The notes: generated by a model not told the origin, from the sequence alone. DNA of 64,000 nt from Streptomyces parvus (GCF_014648875.1 NZ_BMRY01000004.1:248001-312000), one strand, 5' to 3'. Positions 16,922-24,909 are shown, counted from the stretch's first letter. Program-made: numbers and translations.

Positions 16922-18732
16922 ACGACTGCCCTTTCGTGTGTGGCCCACATCCGGGCGTAGAGGCCGTCCGCCGCGAGGAGTTCGGGGTGCCGGCCGCGCT
17001 CGACGATCCGCCCTTCGCGCAGGACGGCGATCTGGTCGGCCTCGACGATCGTCGGGAGCCGGTGTGCGATGACCAGGACCGTACGGCCCCGCACCAGCCG
17101 GGCGATGGCGTCCTGGATGGCCGCCTCCGACTCGGGGTCGGTGAACGCCGTCGCCTCGTCCAGCACGAGGACCGGGGCGTCGGCCAGCAGGGCCCGTGCG
17201 ATCGAGACCCGTTGCGCCTCGCCGCCGGACAGGACGGCCTCCTCGCCGACGACGGAGTCGTAACCGCGCGGCAGCGCCTCGATCCGCCGGTCGATCTGCG
17301 CGGCGCGGGCGGCCTCGCGCACCTCCTCCTCGCTCGCACCGGGCCGGGCGAGACGGATGTTGTCGCGGACGCTGGTCCGCAGCAACTGCACGTCCTGGAG
17401 GACGAAACCGATGTGCCGGTAGAGCTGCTCGGTCGCGATCTCCCGCACATCGACGCCGCCGATGGTGATCCGGCCCCCGGTGACGTCGTGGAAACGGGTG
17501 ACCAGCGAGGCCAGCGTCGACTTGCCGGAACCCGAGGGCCCGACCAGTGCGGTGACCGTCCCGGGCACGAGGCGCAGGCTGACGCCGTCCAGGACGTCGA
17601 CGGTCCCGTCGTAGCTGAACGAGACATCGTGCAGCTCGACTTCATGGCTGTCCGGCACCTTCGGCCGACAGGATTCCGGCAGCACCGGCGTCTCCAGGAC
17701 GGCGGCGATGCGCTCGGCCGCGGCGGAGGCCTCGCGCCGGGCCTGGGGACCGAAACCGAGGGTGACGAGCACGCTCGGGATGACCATGGCCACCATGGAC
17801 GCGGTGAGTACGTCGACGGGGGAGACCCAGCCCGCGCGCACGAACCAGATGCCGCCCGCCAGATTCACCAGCAGCACCACGGGCGCCGACACGGTCATCG
17901 ACGCGAACGCCTCCAGTTTCAGCATCGGGCGCACCCAGCACCTGTAGTGGTCGCCGAACCGCGTCGCGGCCTCCCGGTACCCCGCGTGCGCCCGGCCCGC
18001 CCGGCCGAAGGTCTTCACCACGCCGATGCCCGTGACGAACTCGACGATGGCCTTGTTGATCGCGGCGATCCCGGCGTTGAGCCGGCCCATCTGCGGACCG
18101 AAGTCCTTCATCATGTACGCGTACGCACCGGCGTACAGCGGCAGTGTGGCCGGCGCCAGCAGGGCGAGCCGCCAGTCCAGCCAGAACAGATAGCCGAGCC
18201 CGGCCACGGGCACGGTCACCGCGGCGGTGGTCTCCACCGCGCTGTGGGCGACCAGGTAGTGCAGATCGTGGACGTCGTTCTGGGCGGCCTTGCGCACGGT
18301 CGCCGAGGAGTTGGCCGTGAACCAGCCGAGCGGGGCGCGCCCCAGCCGGGCCACGATACGGCGGCGCAGCGAGGCCTGGAGCGCGACGTCCGCGAAGTGG
18401 GTGACCGCGAGCGCCACCCCGCCGAACAGCGCCCGCACGGAGAGCCCCAGCACCGCGATCAGCACGGCCCCGCGCACCTCGCCCGGGTCGGCGGGACCCG
18501 GAGCGAGGAGGACTTTCGCCAGCTCGGCGATGGCTACGTACGGGACGATCGTGGCGGCCGCGCCGATGATCTGGAGCGCCATGGCGACACGGGTGCGCCG
18601 GCGGACCGGGGCGAGCATCGAGGCGAGCGCGGCCCGAGCCGCGCGCGCCTGCGTTTTCGCGGCCCGTGCCTGGGCTTTCGGATCCTGGTCCGGTTGCCGG
18701 GCCGCCTGCCGCGGGTCCTCGTCCTGTTCCAT
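16918..18732 (-). CDS. ABC transporter half-subunit, exporter fold, IrtA/YbtP-like
   Basis: A 604-residue half-transporter. The N-terminal ~35 residues are charged and repetitive (Gln/Arg/Ala). Six membrane helices follow, then an ATPase with Walker A GPSGSGKSTLASL, signature LSGGEAQRVSIAR, Walker B VLVLDEATAF and H-loop IAHRLPTI. ATG at 18732 is chosen for GAGGAGG nine bases upstream. It is the first gene of an operon read leftwards from an iron box 60 bp upstream. It lacks the siderophore-reductase domain fused to mycobacterial IrtA. Together with the next gene it probably moves a siderophore or ferric complex. Confidence 0.88.
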   Translation of the reverse strand: MEQDEDPRQAARQPDQDPKAQARAAKTQARAARAALASMLAPVRRRTRVAMALQIIGAAATIVPYVAIAELAKVLLAPGPADPGEVRGAVLIAVLGLSVRALFGGVALAVTHFADVALQASLRRRIVARLGRAPLGWFTANSSATVRKAAQNDVHDLHYLVAHSAVETTAAVTVPVAGLGYLFWLDWRLALLAPATLPLYAGAYAYMMKDFGPQMGRLNAGIAAINKAIVEFVTGIGVVKTFGRAGRAHAGYREAATRFGDHYRCWVRPMLKLEAFASMTVSAPVVLLVNLAGGIWFVRAGWVSPVDVLTASMVAMVIPSVLVTLGFGPQARREASAAAERIAAVLETPVLPESCRPKVPDSHEVELHDVSFSYDGTVDVLDGVSLRLVPGTVTALVGPSGSGKSTLASLVTRFHDVTGGRITIGGVDVREIATEQLYRHIGFVLQDVQLLRTSVRDNIRLARPGASEEEVREAARAAQIDRRIEALPRGYDSVVGEEAVLSGGEAQRVSIARALLADAPVLVLDEATAFTDPESEAAIQDAIARLVRGRTVLVIAHRLPTIVEADQIAVLREGRIVERGRHPELLAADGLYARMWATHERAVV

Positions 18733-18792
18733 CCGCAGGCGCCTCCTCGAAGCACACCTGGACACAGCCTCGTCACGGACAGGCTGTCTTGG

Positions 18793-18811
18793 TTAGGTGA
18801 GCCTACCCTTA
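18793..18811 (-). promoter_or_regulatory. Iron box (DmdR/IdeR operator) before the ABC half-transporter operon
   Basis: TTAGGTGAGCCTACCCTTA closely matches the actinobacterial iron-box consensus and lies 60 bp upstream of the ATG at 18732. Iron-dependent repression of the whole leftward operon is predicted, matching the iron box before the FecCD operon 8 kb away. Confidence 0.82.
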
Positions 18812-18939
18812 GTTTCGGGCGGCTGGACAGGGCTTCGCCCGTTCCGTGGAGGGGAGTTCGTCCGCGCGGCGGAGGTCTGCGACGGCGCCGTAGGGGTGGC
18901 GACTGGTCACGTACAGGTTCGTCGACCATACTGCCCGCC

Positions 18940-19494
18940 GTGGAGCAGAGCATAGATTCGAACAAGAAGCCCGAGTTCGCCGCAGGCACCGACCCGGCGT
19001 TCATCCCCCTGCCCGGACTGGCGGCGCCCGCCGGAACCCGCAAGCCGGAAGCGGAATCGGAGGCGGGTCCGGAGGCTGAGGAGGTCCGCGACGACGAGGC
19101 CGGGCAGGCGGTCGCGGAGGACGGGGCCGACCGGGAACCGGAGCCGGCGGACGAAGCGGCGGTCGACGGCGAGGCTGAAGCTCAGGCCGATGCCGATGCC
19201 GATGCCGATGCCGAAGACGGCCCTGTCTTCGAGGTCAGCGACCGGCGCGGTTCGATCCGGGTGGCCCGGGAAGGTGTCCGGTTCCGTCTGGACGACCAGG
19301 AGGCCGAGTTCGGCTGGGACGAGATCGGTGCGGTGGAGACCACTCCGGCCCGCTTCGGCCGCAGGTTCACGGTGACCGTCCATCTGTCGAGCCGCCGCTG
19401 GTTCAACGCCGAGGTCGAGGCGGCCAGCCGCAGCGAGCTGAAGGGCTGGCCGGCCGAGCTGGACAAGGCCCTGGACGCCTACTTCGAGGAGTGA
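18940..19494 (+). CDS. Conserved hypothetical protein with acidic linker and PH-like C-terminal domain
   Basis: A 184-residue protein from GTG 18940. Residues ~1-100 are acidic and low in complexity (Glu/Ala/Asp/Pro), including an (Asp-Ala)n run encoded by a hexanucleotide repeat. The last ~85 residues are an ordered beta-rich domain (VFEVSDRRGSIRVAREGVRF, FGWDEIGAVETTPARFG, VTVHLSSRRWFNAEVEA) resembling small bacterial PH-like domains. No signal peptide or membrane span is seen. The function is unknown; a membrane or protein adaptor role is speculative. It ends at a hairpin shared with the convergent DedA gene. Confidence 0.78.
   Translation: MEQSIDSNKKPEFAAGTDPAFIPLPGLAAPAGTRKPEAESEAGPEAEEVRDDEAGQAVAEDGADREPEPADEAAVDGEAEAQADADADADAEDGPVFEVSDRRGSIRVAREGVRFRLDDQEAEFGWDEIGAVETTPARFGRRFTVTVHLSSRRWFNAEVEAASRSELKGWPAELDKALDAYFEE
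19186..19214 (+). repeat. Hexanucleotide repeat (GCCGAT)4 inside the acidic linker
   Basis: Four perfect GCCGAT units at 19186-19209 and a decayed fifth encode alternating Ala-Asp. Being in frame, gain or loss of units changes only the linker length. Confidence 0.85.
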
Positions 19495-19521
19495 CGCCGT
19501 CGGGTCCTGAGCGGTCGCGCG

Positions 19522-19548
19522 CGAGACGCCCCGGAAGGGGGTGTCTCG
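19522..19548. terminator. Hairpin between convergent hypothetical and DedA genes
   Basis: An 11-bp stem, with one G-T pair, joins 19522-19532 to 19538-19548 around the loop GGAAG. It lies in the 70-bp gap and may serve both genes. Confidence 0.6.
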
Positions 19549-19564
19549 TCGACCGCCCGTGCCG

Positions 19565-20233
19565 TCAGGGCTTCCCGCGCCGGCGGCTCCGGACCCGCAT
19601 CGTGACGTAGCCGGCGAGGGCCACGACGGCCAGCGCCAGGACGACCTTGGACACGACGCCGACGTAGGACCCGACGACGTCCCACTGGTCGCCGAGCAGG
19701 TATCCGACCATCACGAGCACGGTGTTCCACACCAGGCTGCCCGCCGCCGTCAGTGCGACGAACACCGGCAGCGGCATGCGCTCCACACCCGCGGGCACCG
19801 AGATCAGGCTCCGGAACACCGGCACCATCCGGCCCAGCAGCACCGCCTTGGTGCCGTGCCGGGCGAACCACGCCTCCGTCCGTACCAGATCGGAGGCCTT
19901 GACCAGCGGCAGCTTCGCCCACCAGGCGTGCATCCGCTCCCGGCCGAACACGGCGCCGACGCCGTACAGGGCCACCGCGCCCACGACCGAGCCGAGCGTC
20001 GTCCAGAACAGCGCGGAGGCGATGCTGAGCACGCCCTGCGAGGCGGCGAACCCGGTCAGCGGCAGGATGACCTCGCTCGGCAGCGGCGGGAACACGTTCT
20101 CCAGCGCGATGGCCGCACCCGCGCCGGGCCCGCCGAACGTCTCTACGAGACCGGCGGCCCAGCCGGCGATACCCTCCTGAGGCTCGGAGGCCGCCGACAG
20201 CCGGTGAGCCGCCGCGGACAGGGTCAGGTGCAT
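19565..20233 (-). CDS. DedA family membrane protein
   Basis: A 222-residue integral membrane protein of the DedA (SNARE-associated/VTT) family, now linked to lipid-carrier flipping and membrane homeostasis. Family features include FPPLPSEVILPLTGFAA, the GRMVPVFRSLISVPAG segment with conserved Arg residues, and a basic C-terminus. ATG at 20233 gives a sensible N-terminus, but the GGAGG lies only one base upstream, unusually close. The gene follows the SIS gene on the same strand after 26 bp and may be cotranscribed with it. Confidence 0.9.
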   Translation of the reverse strand: MHLTLSAAAHRLSAASEPQEGIAGWAAGLVETFGGPGAGAAIALENVFPPLPSEVILPLTGFAASQGVLSIASALFWTTLGSVVGAVALYGVGAVFGRERMHAWWAKLPLVKASDLVRTEAWFARHGTKAVLLGRMVPVFRSLISVPAGVERMPLPVFVALTAAGSLVWNTVLVMVGYLLGDQWDVVGSYVGVVSKVVLALAVVALAGYVTMRVRSRRRGKP

Positions 20234-20259
20234 GCCTCCATGGTCGCGCGGCCCGCGCC

Positions 20260-21147
20260 TCAGGCCCCGTCGAGCACCACCGAACGGCTCAGATGGCGCG
20301 GCAGATCGGGGTCGAGCCCCCGGTCGGCCGCCCGGGCGAGGGCGAGGCGCTGTACGCGTACGAGATCGGCCAAGGGGTCGAGGGGGCCGTTCACCCACTG
20401 GGCGCCCGTCGCGCGCACCTGCTCCGGCAGGCCCTCGGGGGCCTCCCCGAACATCCAGGTCGTGGTGCCCGTGGTGGAGATGCTGATGGGGCCGTGGCGG
20501 TACTCCATGGCGGGGTACGACTCCGTCCAGGACAGCGACGCCTCCTTCATCTTCAGCGCTGCCTCGTGGGCCAGCCCGACCGTCCAGCCCCGGCCGAGGA
20601 AGGAGAACTGGGCGCTCCGCAGCAGTTCGCCGGGGAGCGGCTCGGCGAGCGCGGCCTCCGCGTCCGCGACGACCGCGTCGGAGTGCAGCCCGAGGTGGGC
20701 CCGCAGCAGGGTGAGGGCGGTCGTGGCGAAGCGGGTCTGGACGACGGACCGTTCGTCGGCGAAGTCCAGGACGACGAGCGCGTCGGCCGCCGCCCTGACC
20801 GGGGTCCGCGGATCCGCCGTCACGGCCACGGTGGGGGTGGTGCCGCGCAGCCGGTTCAGCAGCTCCAGCACCTCGGTCGTGGTCCCCGACCGGGTCAGCG
20901 CGACGACCCGGTCGTAGCCGCGCCCGAAGGGGAACTCGGAGGCGGCGAAGGCGTCCGACTCACCCTGTCCCGAGCCCTCGCGGAGCCCGGCGTAGGCCTG
21001 CGCCATGTAGAAGGAGGTGCCGCAGCCGACGACCGCGACGCGCTCGCCCGCGACGGGCAGGGCGGCGGCCCCGGGGCCACCGGCCAGGGCGGCGGCGCGC
21101 CGCCAGCAGGCGGGCTGACTGGCTGTCTCGGTCTCGGCATACGACAC
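20260..21147 (-). CDS. SIS domain protein, sugar-phosphate isomerase/deaminase type (AgaS/GlmS-C like)
   Basis: A 295-residue protein with two sugar isomerase (SIS) domains. VAVVGCGTSFYMAQAYAGLRE is the typical phosphosugar-binding N-terminal loop, LTRSGTTTEVLELL the second, and KMKEASLSWTESYPAMEYRHGP matches the catalytic region of GlmS isomerase-like and AgaS proteins. It lacks the glutaminase domain of GlmS, so amino-sugar phosphate deamination or isomerisation is likely. GTG at 21147 follows GGAG. It is divergent from a DeoR-type regulator that probably controls it, as for agaS-type genes. Confidence 0.88.
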   Translation of the reverse strand: MSYAETETASQPACWRRAAALAGGPGAAALPVAGERVAVVGCGTSFYMAQAYAGLREGSGQGESDAFAASEFPFGRGYDRVVALTRSGTTTEVLELLNRLRGTTPTVAVTADPRTPVRAAADALVVLDFADERSVVQTRFATTALTLLRAHLGLHSDAVVADAEAALAEPLPGELLRSAQFSFLGRGWTVGLAHEAALKMKEASLSWTESYPAMEYRHGPISISTTGTTTWMFGEAPEGLPEQVRATGAQWVNGPLDPLADLVRVQRLALARAADRGLDPDLPRHLSRSVVLDGA

Positions 21148-21204
21148 GTCTGCACTCCACGGGAACGAGGTGGACCACGGGATGGGGGCTGAGCGGGGCC
21201 GATC

Positions 21205-21262
21205 ACCCCGCGTGTAGAATTCTGCACGTTACATGCAGTTATCGAGCAAAAACAAGCAAGGT
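21205..21262. promoter_or_regulatory. AT-rich divergent control region of the SIS and DeoR genes
   Basis: A locally AT-rich stretch contains the 8-bp palindrome AGAATTCT (21217-21224), CTGCA-7 bp-TGCAG (21222-21238) and an A-rich run with CAAAAACAAGCAAG. DeoR-family regulators often bind such A/T-rich repeats. The exact operator is not resolved. Confidence 0.4.
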
Positions 21263-21375
21263 GCAGGTGGGTGAGGGGCTCCCGGCGGGCCCTGTGCGAC
21301 GCTTGCGGCGGTCCGGCCCCTGCGACCGCGTTCCCGCGAAACGCGGTGCCCGCGCCGGACGGTGAGGAGACGCTC

Positions 21376-22173
21376 TTGTCCAGGGACGCCCGGTGGGACG
21401 CGCTGCTGGAACTGGTCGGCAAGCACGGCAGGGTGGACGTCGAGGAGGCGGCGACGGCGCTCGACGTCTCGGCCGCCACCATCCGCCGCGATCTGGACCA
21501 GCTGGCCGAACAGCATCTGCTCACCCGCACCAGGGGCGGCGCGGTCGCGCACGGCGTCTCCTACGAACTGGCCCTCCGCTACAAGACGGGCCGTCACGCG
21601 CCGGAGAAGCAGGCCATCGGCCGCGCGGTGTCCGGCCTCGTGGCCGTCGGCGAGGTGGTCGGCCTGACCGGCGGGACGACCGTGACCGAGGTGGCCAGGG
21701 CGCTGGCCGTGCGCCCGGACATCGTGGGCGAGACGGCGGTGGCGGGCGGCCAGCCGACGCTGACGGTGGTGACCAACGCCCTCAACATCGCGAGCGAGCT
21801 GGCGATCCGCCCGCAGGTCAAGATGGTCGTGACGGGCGGCGTCGCGAGGCCGCAGTCGTACGAGCTGACGGGCCCGCTCGCCGTCGGCGTGATGAACGAG
21901 ATCACGCTGGACGTCGCGGTCCTCGGGGTGAACGCCATCGACATCGAACGCGGTGCGTACGTCCACCACGAGGGCGAGGCCAGCGTCAACCGGCTGCTCG
22001 CGGAACGGGCCCAGCGGGTGGTGGTGGCGGCCGACTCCTCGAAGATCGGCAAGCGGGCCTTCGCGCGCGTCTGCGACCTGGGCCTCGTCGACGTCCTGGT
22101 CACCGACACCCACATCGGCGCGGAGGCGAGGGACCGGTTCGGCGAGGCGGGGGTCCAGGTCATCACGGTCTGA
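21376..22173 (+). CDS. DeoR/GlpR family transcriptional regulator of sugar metabolism
   Basis: A 265-residue protein. The N-terminal HTH (RWDALLELVGKHGRVDVEEAA, then VSAATIRRDLDQLAEQHLL) is the classical DeoR signature. The rest is the DeoR sensor domain (VGLTGGTTVTEVARAL, TVVTNALNIASELA, DVAVLGVNAIDIERG, VVVAADSSKIG), which binds phosphosugars. TTG at 21376 is preferred because GAGGAG lies six bases upstream and the protein then begins just before the HTH; a GTG at 21271 would add 35 poorly conserved residues. It is divergent from the SIS gene, its likely target. Confidence 0.9.
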   Translation: MSRDARWDALLELVGKHGRVDVEEAATALDVSAATIRRDLDQLAEQHLLTRTRGGAVAHGVSYELALRYKTGRHAPEKQAIGRAVSGLVAVGEVVGLTGGTTVTEVARALAVRPDIVGETAVAGGQPTLTVVTNALNIASELAIRPQVKMVVTGGVARPQSYELTGPLAVGVMNEITLDVAVLGVNAIDIERGAYVHHEGEASVNRLLAERAQRVVVAADSSKIGKRAFARVCDLGLVDVLVTDTHIGAEARDRFGEAGVQVITV

Positions 22174-22284
22174 CCGGGCCCGGTCGTCATGAACCGGTGC
22201 CCGGCGGGTATCGGATGCGACACGGACGCGGACTTCGCCGTGTCGCTGGTACGCCGAACGGGTGAGGGGCGAGAGGATTGCCCG

Positions 22285-22344
22285 ATGAACAGTGAGTGCA
22301 GCCGGTGCCCGTCCGACCGGCTCGACGACGGGGTGGACCGTTGA
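22285..22344 (+). CDS. Short upstream ORF overlapping the SepF-like start
   Basis: An ATG at 22285 with AGAGGA seven bases upstream opens a 19-codon frame (MNSECSRCPSDRLDDGVDR) with a CxxC pair. Its TGA overlaps the TTG start of the SepF-like gene (TTGA). The good ribosome site here, and the lack of one before the TTG, suggest that the downstream gene is translated by coupling to this ORF. Conservation has not been tested. Confidence 0.4.
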   Translation: MNSECSRCPSDRLDDGVDR

Positions 22345-22745
22345 GCAGGTACGACAGGTATGACAGATACGACGCCACCGACGAACAGTGGGAGGGGCTC
22401 GCCCAGGTCGTACCCCTGCGCGGCCGTGACGAGTGGCCGTCCCGGATCGACCACCGCACCGTGCCCGACGAGCGCGCCGCCGAACAGCGCCGCCTCGTCG
22501 TGCTGCGGGTGCAGGTCTTCGCGGACGCCCGGGAGGTCGCCGAGTATCTCGTCGCCCAGGTTCCGGTGCTGCTCGACCTGACGGCGGCGGAGACGGACGT
22601 GGCGAAGCGGATCCTCGACTTCAGCAGCGGTGTGGTCTTCGGTCTCGGCAGCGGTATGCACCGCGTCGACCGAAACGTCTTCCTGCTCGCGCCGGTCGGC
22701 ATGGAGGTCGAGGGGGTCACGCCCGCCGGCCTCGCCCAGTCGTAG
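22341..22745 (+). CDS. sepF: SepF-like cell division protein (paralogue type)
   Basis: A 134-residue protein. Residues ~45-130 match the SepF/YlmF domain that forms curved polymers and links FtsZ to the membrane (RLVVLRVQVFADAREVAEYL, then DVAKRILDFSSGVVFGLGSGMHRV and NVFLLAPVGMEVEG). The short N-terminal (Arg-Tyr-Asp) repeats replace the usual amphipathic helix. Streptomyces carry several SepF paralogues; the lack of ftsZ neighbours suggests that this is an accessory one. The TTG start at 22341 overlaps the stop of a short upstream ORF. Confidence 0.82.
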   Translation: MSRYDRYDRYDATDEQWEGLAQVVPLRGRDEWPSRIDHRTVPDERAAEQRRLVVLRVQVFADAREVAEYLVAQVPVLLDLTAAETDVAKRILDFSSGVVFGLGSGMHRVDRNVFLLAPVGMEVEGVTPAGLAQS

Positions 22746-22776
22746 GAAGCGGCGGCCGGGACGGCAGTCGGGTGGT

Positions 22777-22818
22777 GGCCGGGGCGGCGGCGGCAGGTTC
22801 GGGCCGCCGTCCCCGGCC
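22777..22818 (+). terminator. Hairpin after the SepF-like gene
   Basis: GGCCGGGGCGGCGGC starting at 22777 pairs, with one bulge, with GCCGCCGTCCCCGGCC ending at 22818. It lies 31 bp after the stop and before the MazG-like gene. Confidence 0.6.
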
Positions 22819-22871
22819 GGGCCCCGAAAGTGCGGCGGGCGCTGTCGGTGGGCGGTGATAGACCTGGGGCT

Positions 22872-23231
22872 GTGACGGACATCGATGTGGCAGAACTCCA
22901 ACACCGGCTGGCCGCGTTCGCGGCGGCGCGGGACTGGGGGCAGTACCACACCCCGAAGAACCTGGCGGCCGCGCTCAGCGTCGAGGCATCCGAACTGCTG
23001 GAGATCTTCCAGTGGCTGACGCCCGAACAGTCGGCCGGGATCATGAAGGACCCCGAATCCGCCCACCGGGTCACCGACGAGGTGGCGGACGTGCTCGCCT
23101 ATCTCCTGCAGTTCTGCGAGGTGTTGGGCGTCGACCCGACGGCGGCACTGGTGGCCAAGTTGGAACGGAACGAGAAACGCTTCCCTCTGCCGAGCGCTGC
23201 CGAACCCCTCGATCGTCACTCTTCGGAGTGA
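22872..23231 (+). CDS. MazG-like nucleotide pyrophosphohydrolase
   Basis: A 119-residue helical protein of the MazG/dCTP pyrophosphatase superfamily, which hydrolyses non-canonical or excess nucleoside triphosphates. The metal-binding motif is visible as EASELLEIFQW followed by DEVADVLAYLLQFCEVLG (the ExxE...ExxD pattern), and HTPKNLAAALSVEA precedes it. GTG at 22872 gives VTDIDVAELQ; upstream frame residues look non-coding. It is a single-domain form acting as a dimer. The stop codon sits inside a UUCG-loop hairpin. Confidence 0.88.
   Translation: MTDIDVAELQHRLAAFAAARDWGQYHTPKNLAAALSVEASELLEIFQWLTPEQSAGIMKDPESAHRVTDEVADVLAYLLQFCEVLGVDPTAALVAKLERNEKRFPLPSAAEPLDRHSSE
23216..23231 (+). terminator. 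UUCG-tetraloop hairpin ending at the MazG stop codon
   Basis: TCACTC-TTCG-GAGTGA is a perfect 6-bp stem with the very stable C(UUCG)G loop; the final TGA is the stop codon. It may stabilise the mRNA 3' end or aid termination. Confidence 0.5.
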
Positions 23232-23355
23232 TCGAGATATCCACATTCGACTTCGTGTCCACAGATTTCCGATTTCCTCTGGCCTTACGGTGCTGTCTAC
23301 CTCACTGTGGGTAATGAATGAGGTGAGCGGGTTTTCGTACGGACGGGGGAGACAG

Positions 23356-23871
23356 ATGGAAGCGGAGCGACTCATCGAGGTGGGCCGGCGGGCTCTGGCC
23401 GACAGTCGGGGCGCGCTGGACGTCATGGCGGAGGCCTGGCAGGCGCAGGCGCTCGCCCGGGCGGTCGGCAGCCGGCTGGCGCTGTGCGGGCCGATGGAAT
23501 TACGGAGCGAGGCGCGGGCGCTGGGCGAGATCGGGGCCGGGTGCTCGGCACTGGACCATCCGACGGTGATCTCCGGCGGCGCCAGGGCCGCCCAGTTGTC
23601 GGGGATCGGCGAGGTCCGGCCTACCCTGGCCGGGCTCGCGCTGCTGCTCGGCGAGGCCGGGATAGCGCTGGTCGGTGTGGCCTGCGACACGGGGGAGGAC
23701 GGGCTGTACTGGCAGTGCATCGAGGCCATGGACGCGGCGGACGAATCACTGGACCGCGTGCACGGGATGCTGAGACGTCTGGCGGAGCGGGAGCGGGAGC
23801 GGGACCGCGAGAGGGAGCGCGACGGCCCGTACGGCATACGCGGCCCCGCGCCGTCGGCGGCAGGGTCCTGA
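23356..23871 (+). CDS. Conserved actinobacterial hypothetical protein, helical (possibly DUF6099-like)
   Basis: A 171-residue protein from ATG 23356, after GGGGGAGACAG. It is predicted to be mostly helical (MEAERLIEVGRRALADSRG, MAEAWQAQALARAVGSRLAL, EARALGEIGAGC) and ends with an Arg/Glu-rich repeat (RERERDRERERD), likely disordered or coiled. The start resembles a Streptomyces family of unknown function that I associate, without certainty, with DUF6099. The ~125-bp upstream gap is relatively AT-rich and probably holds its promoter. Confidence 0.72.
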   Translation: MEAERLIEVGRRALADSRGALDVMAEAWQAQALARAVGSRLALCGPMELRSEARALGEIGAGCSALDHPTVISGGARAAQLSGIGEVRPTLAGLALLLGEAGIALVGVACDTGEDGLYWQCIEAMDAADESLDRVHGMLRRLAERERERDRERERDGPYGIRGPAPSAAGS

Positions 23872-23878
23872 GCGGAGA

Positions 23879-23938
23879 CCGAGCGGAGACAACGGGGCGC
23901 CGAGGCGGAGGCCGAGCGGAGACAACGGGGCGCCGAGG
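23879..23938. repeat. Two 27-bp direct repeats with 33-bp period
   Basis: The same 27 bases occur at 23879-23905 and 23912-23938, separated by CGGAGG, in the gap between the hypothetical gene and the F420 oxidoreductase. It looks like recent slippage duplication and contains no gene. Confidence 0.85.
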
Positions 23939-23985
23939 GGGAGGCGCAGCTCGGACGACGGTCCTGGGGGAGGCAGGATGGAGGC

Positions 23986-24909
23986 ATGGATCTTCGCATC
24001 TTCACCGAGCCCCAGCAGGGGGCCGACTACGACACCTTGCTCACCGTCGCCAAGGCCACGGAGGACCTGGGCTTCGACGCCTTCTACCGCTCCGACCACT
24101 ATCTCCGGATGGGCTCAGGCGACGGTCTGCCCGGACCGACGGACGCCTGGATCACCCTGGCCGGACTGGCGCGCGAGACCCGGCGGATCCGGCTCGGCAC
24201 GCTGATGACCGCCGGCACGTTCCGGCTTCCCGGAGTGCTGGCCATCCAGGTGGCCCAGGTCGACCAGATGTCCGGCGGCCGGATCGAACTGGGCCTGGGC
24301 GCGGGCTGGTTCGAGGAGGAGCACAAGGCCTACGGCATCCCGTTCCCCAAGGAGAAGTTCGGCCGTCTGGAGGAGCAGCTCGCGATCGTCACCGGGCTGT
24401 GGGCGACGGAGGTCGGCAAGACCTTCAGCTACGACGGGACCTACTACCAGCTCACCGACTCGCCCGCGCTCCCCAAGCCCGCCCAGGCCAAGGTGCCCGT
24501 GCTGATCGGCGGCCACGGGGCGACGCGCACCCCGCGCCTCGCCGCGCGGTACGCGGACGAGTTCAACATCCCGTTCGCCTCGCTGGAGGACAGCGAGAAG
24601 CAGTTCGGCCGGGTCCGGGCGGCCGCGCAGGCGCACGGGCGCTCGCCGGACGACCTCGTGTACTCCAACGCGCTGATCGTCTGCACGGGCAAGGACGACG
24701 CCGAGGTCGCCCGGCGCGCGGCGGCCATCGGCCGGGACGTCGAGGAGCTCAAGGCGAACGGCCTGGCCGGATCGCCCGCCGAGGTGGTCGACAAGATCGG
24801 CCGCTACGGGGCGATCGGCTCGCAGAGGATCTACCTCCAGATCCTCGACCTGGACGACCTGGACCATCTGGAACTGATCTCCTCGCAGATCCAGTCCCAG
24901 CTGACCTGA
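23986..24909 (+). CDS. LLM class F420-dependent oxidoreductase
   Basis: A 307-residue TIM-barrel protein of the luciferase-like monooxygenase superfamily. LRIFTEPQQGADYDTLL, DAFYRSDHYLRMG, RLGTLMTAGTFRLPGVLAIQ and GGRIELGLGAGWFEEEH are typical of actinobacterial F420-dependent members. It probably transfers hydride between F420 and an unknown substrate. The coding end runs straight into a (CTGAC)8 repeat that supplies its last codons and stop. The next gene, mmuM, starts 57 bp downstream on the same strand. Confidence 0.92.
   Translation: MDLRIFTEPQQGADYDTLLTVAKATEDLGFDAFYRSDHYLRMGSGDGLPGPTDAWITLAGLARETRRIRLGTLMTAGTFRLPGVLAIQVAQVDQMSGGRIELGLGAGWFEEEHKAYGIPFPKEKFGRLEEQLAIVTGLWATEVGKTFSYDGTYYQLTDSPALPKPAQAKVPVLIGGHGATRTPRLAARYADEFNIPFASLEDSEKQFGRVRAAAQAHGRSPDDLVYSNALIVCTGKDDAEVARRAAAIGRDVEELKANGLAGSPAEVVDKIGRYGAIGSQRIYLQILDLDDLDHLELISSQIQSQLT

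Noticed and set aside
10633..18811. A siderophore biosynthetic gene cluster
   Set aside because: Only transport, regulation and a PPOX flavoprotein are present; no NIS or NRPS genes are visible.
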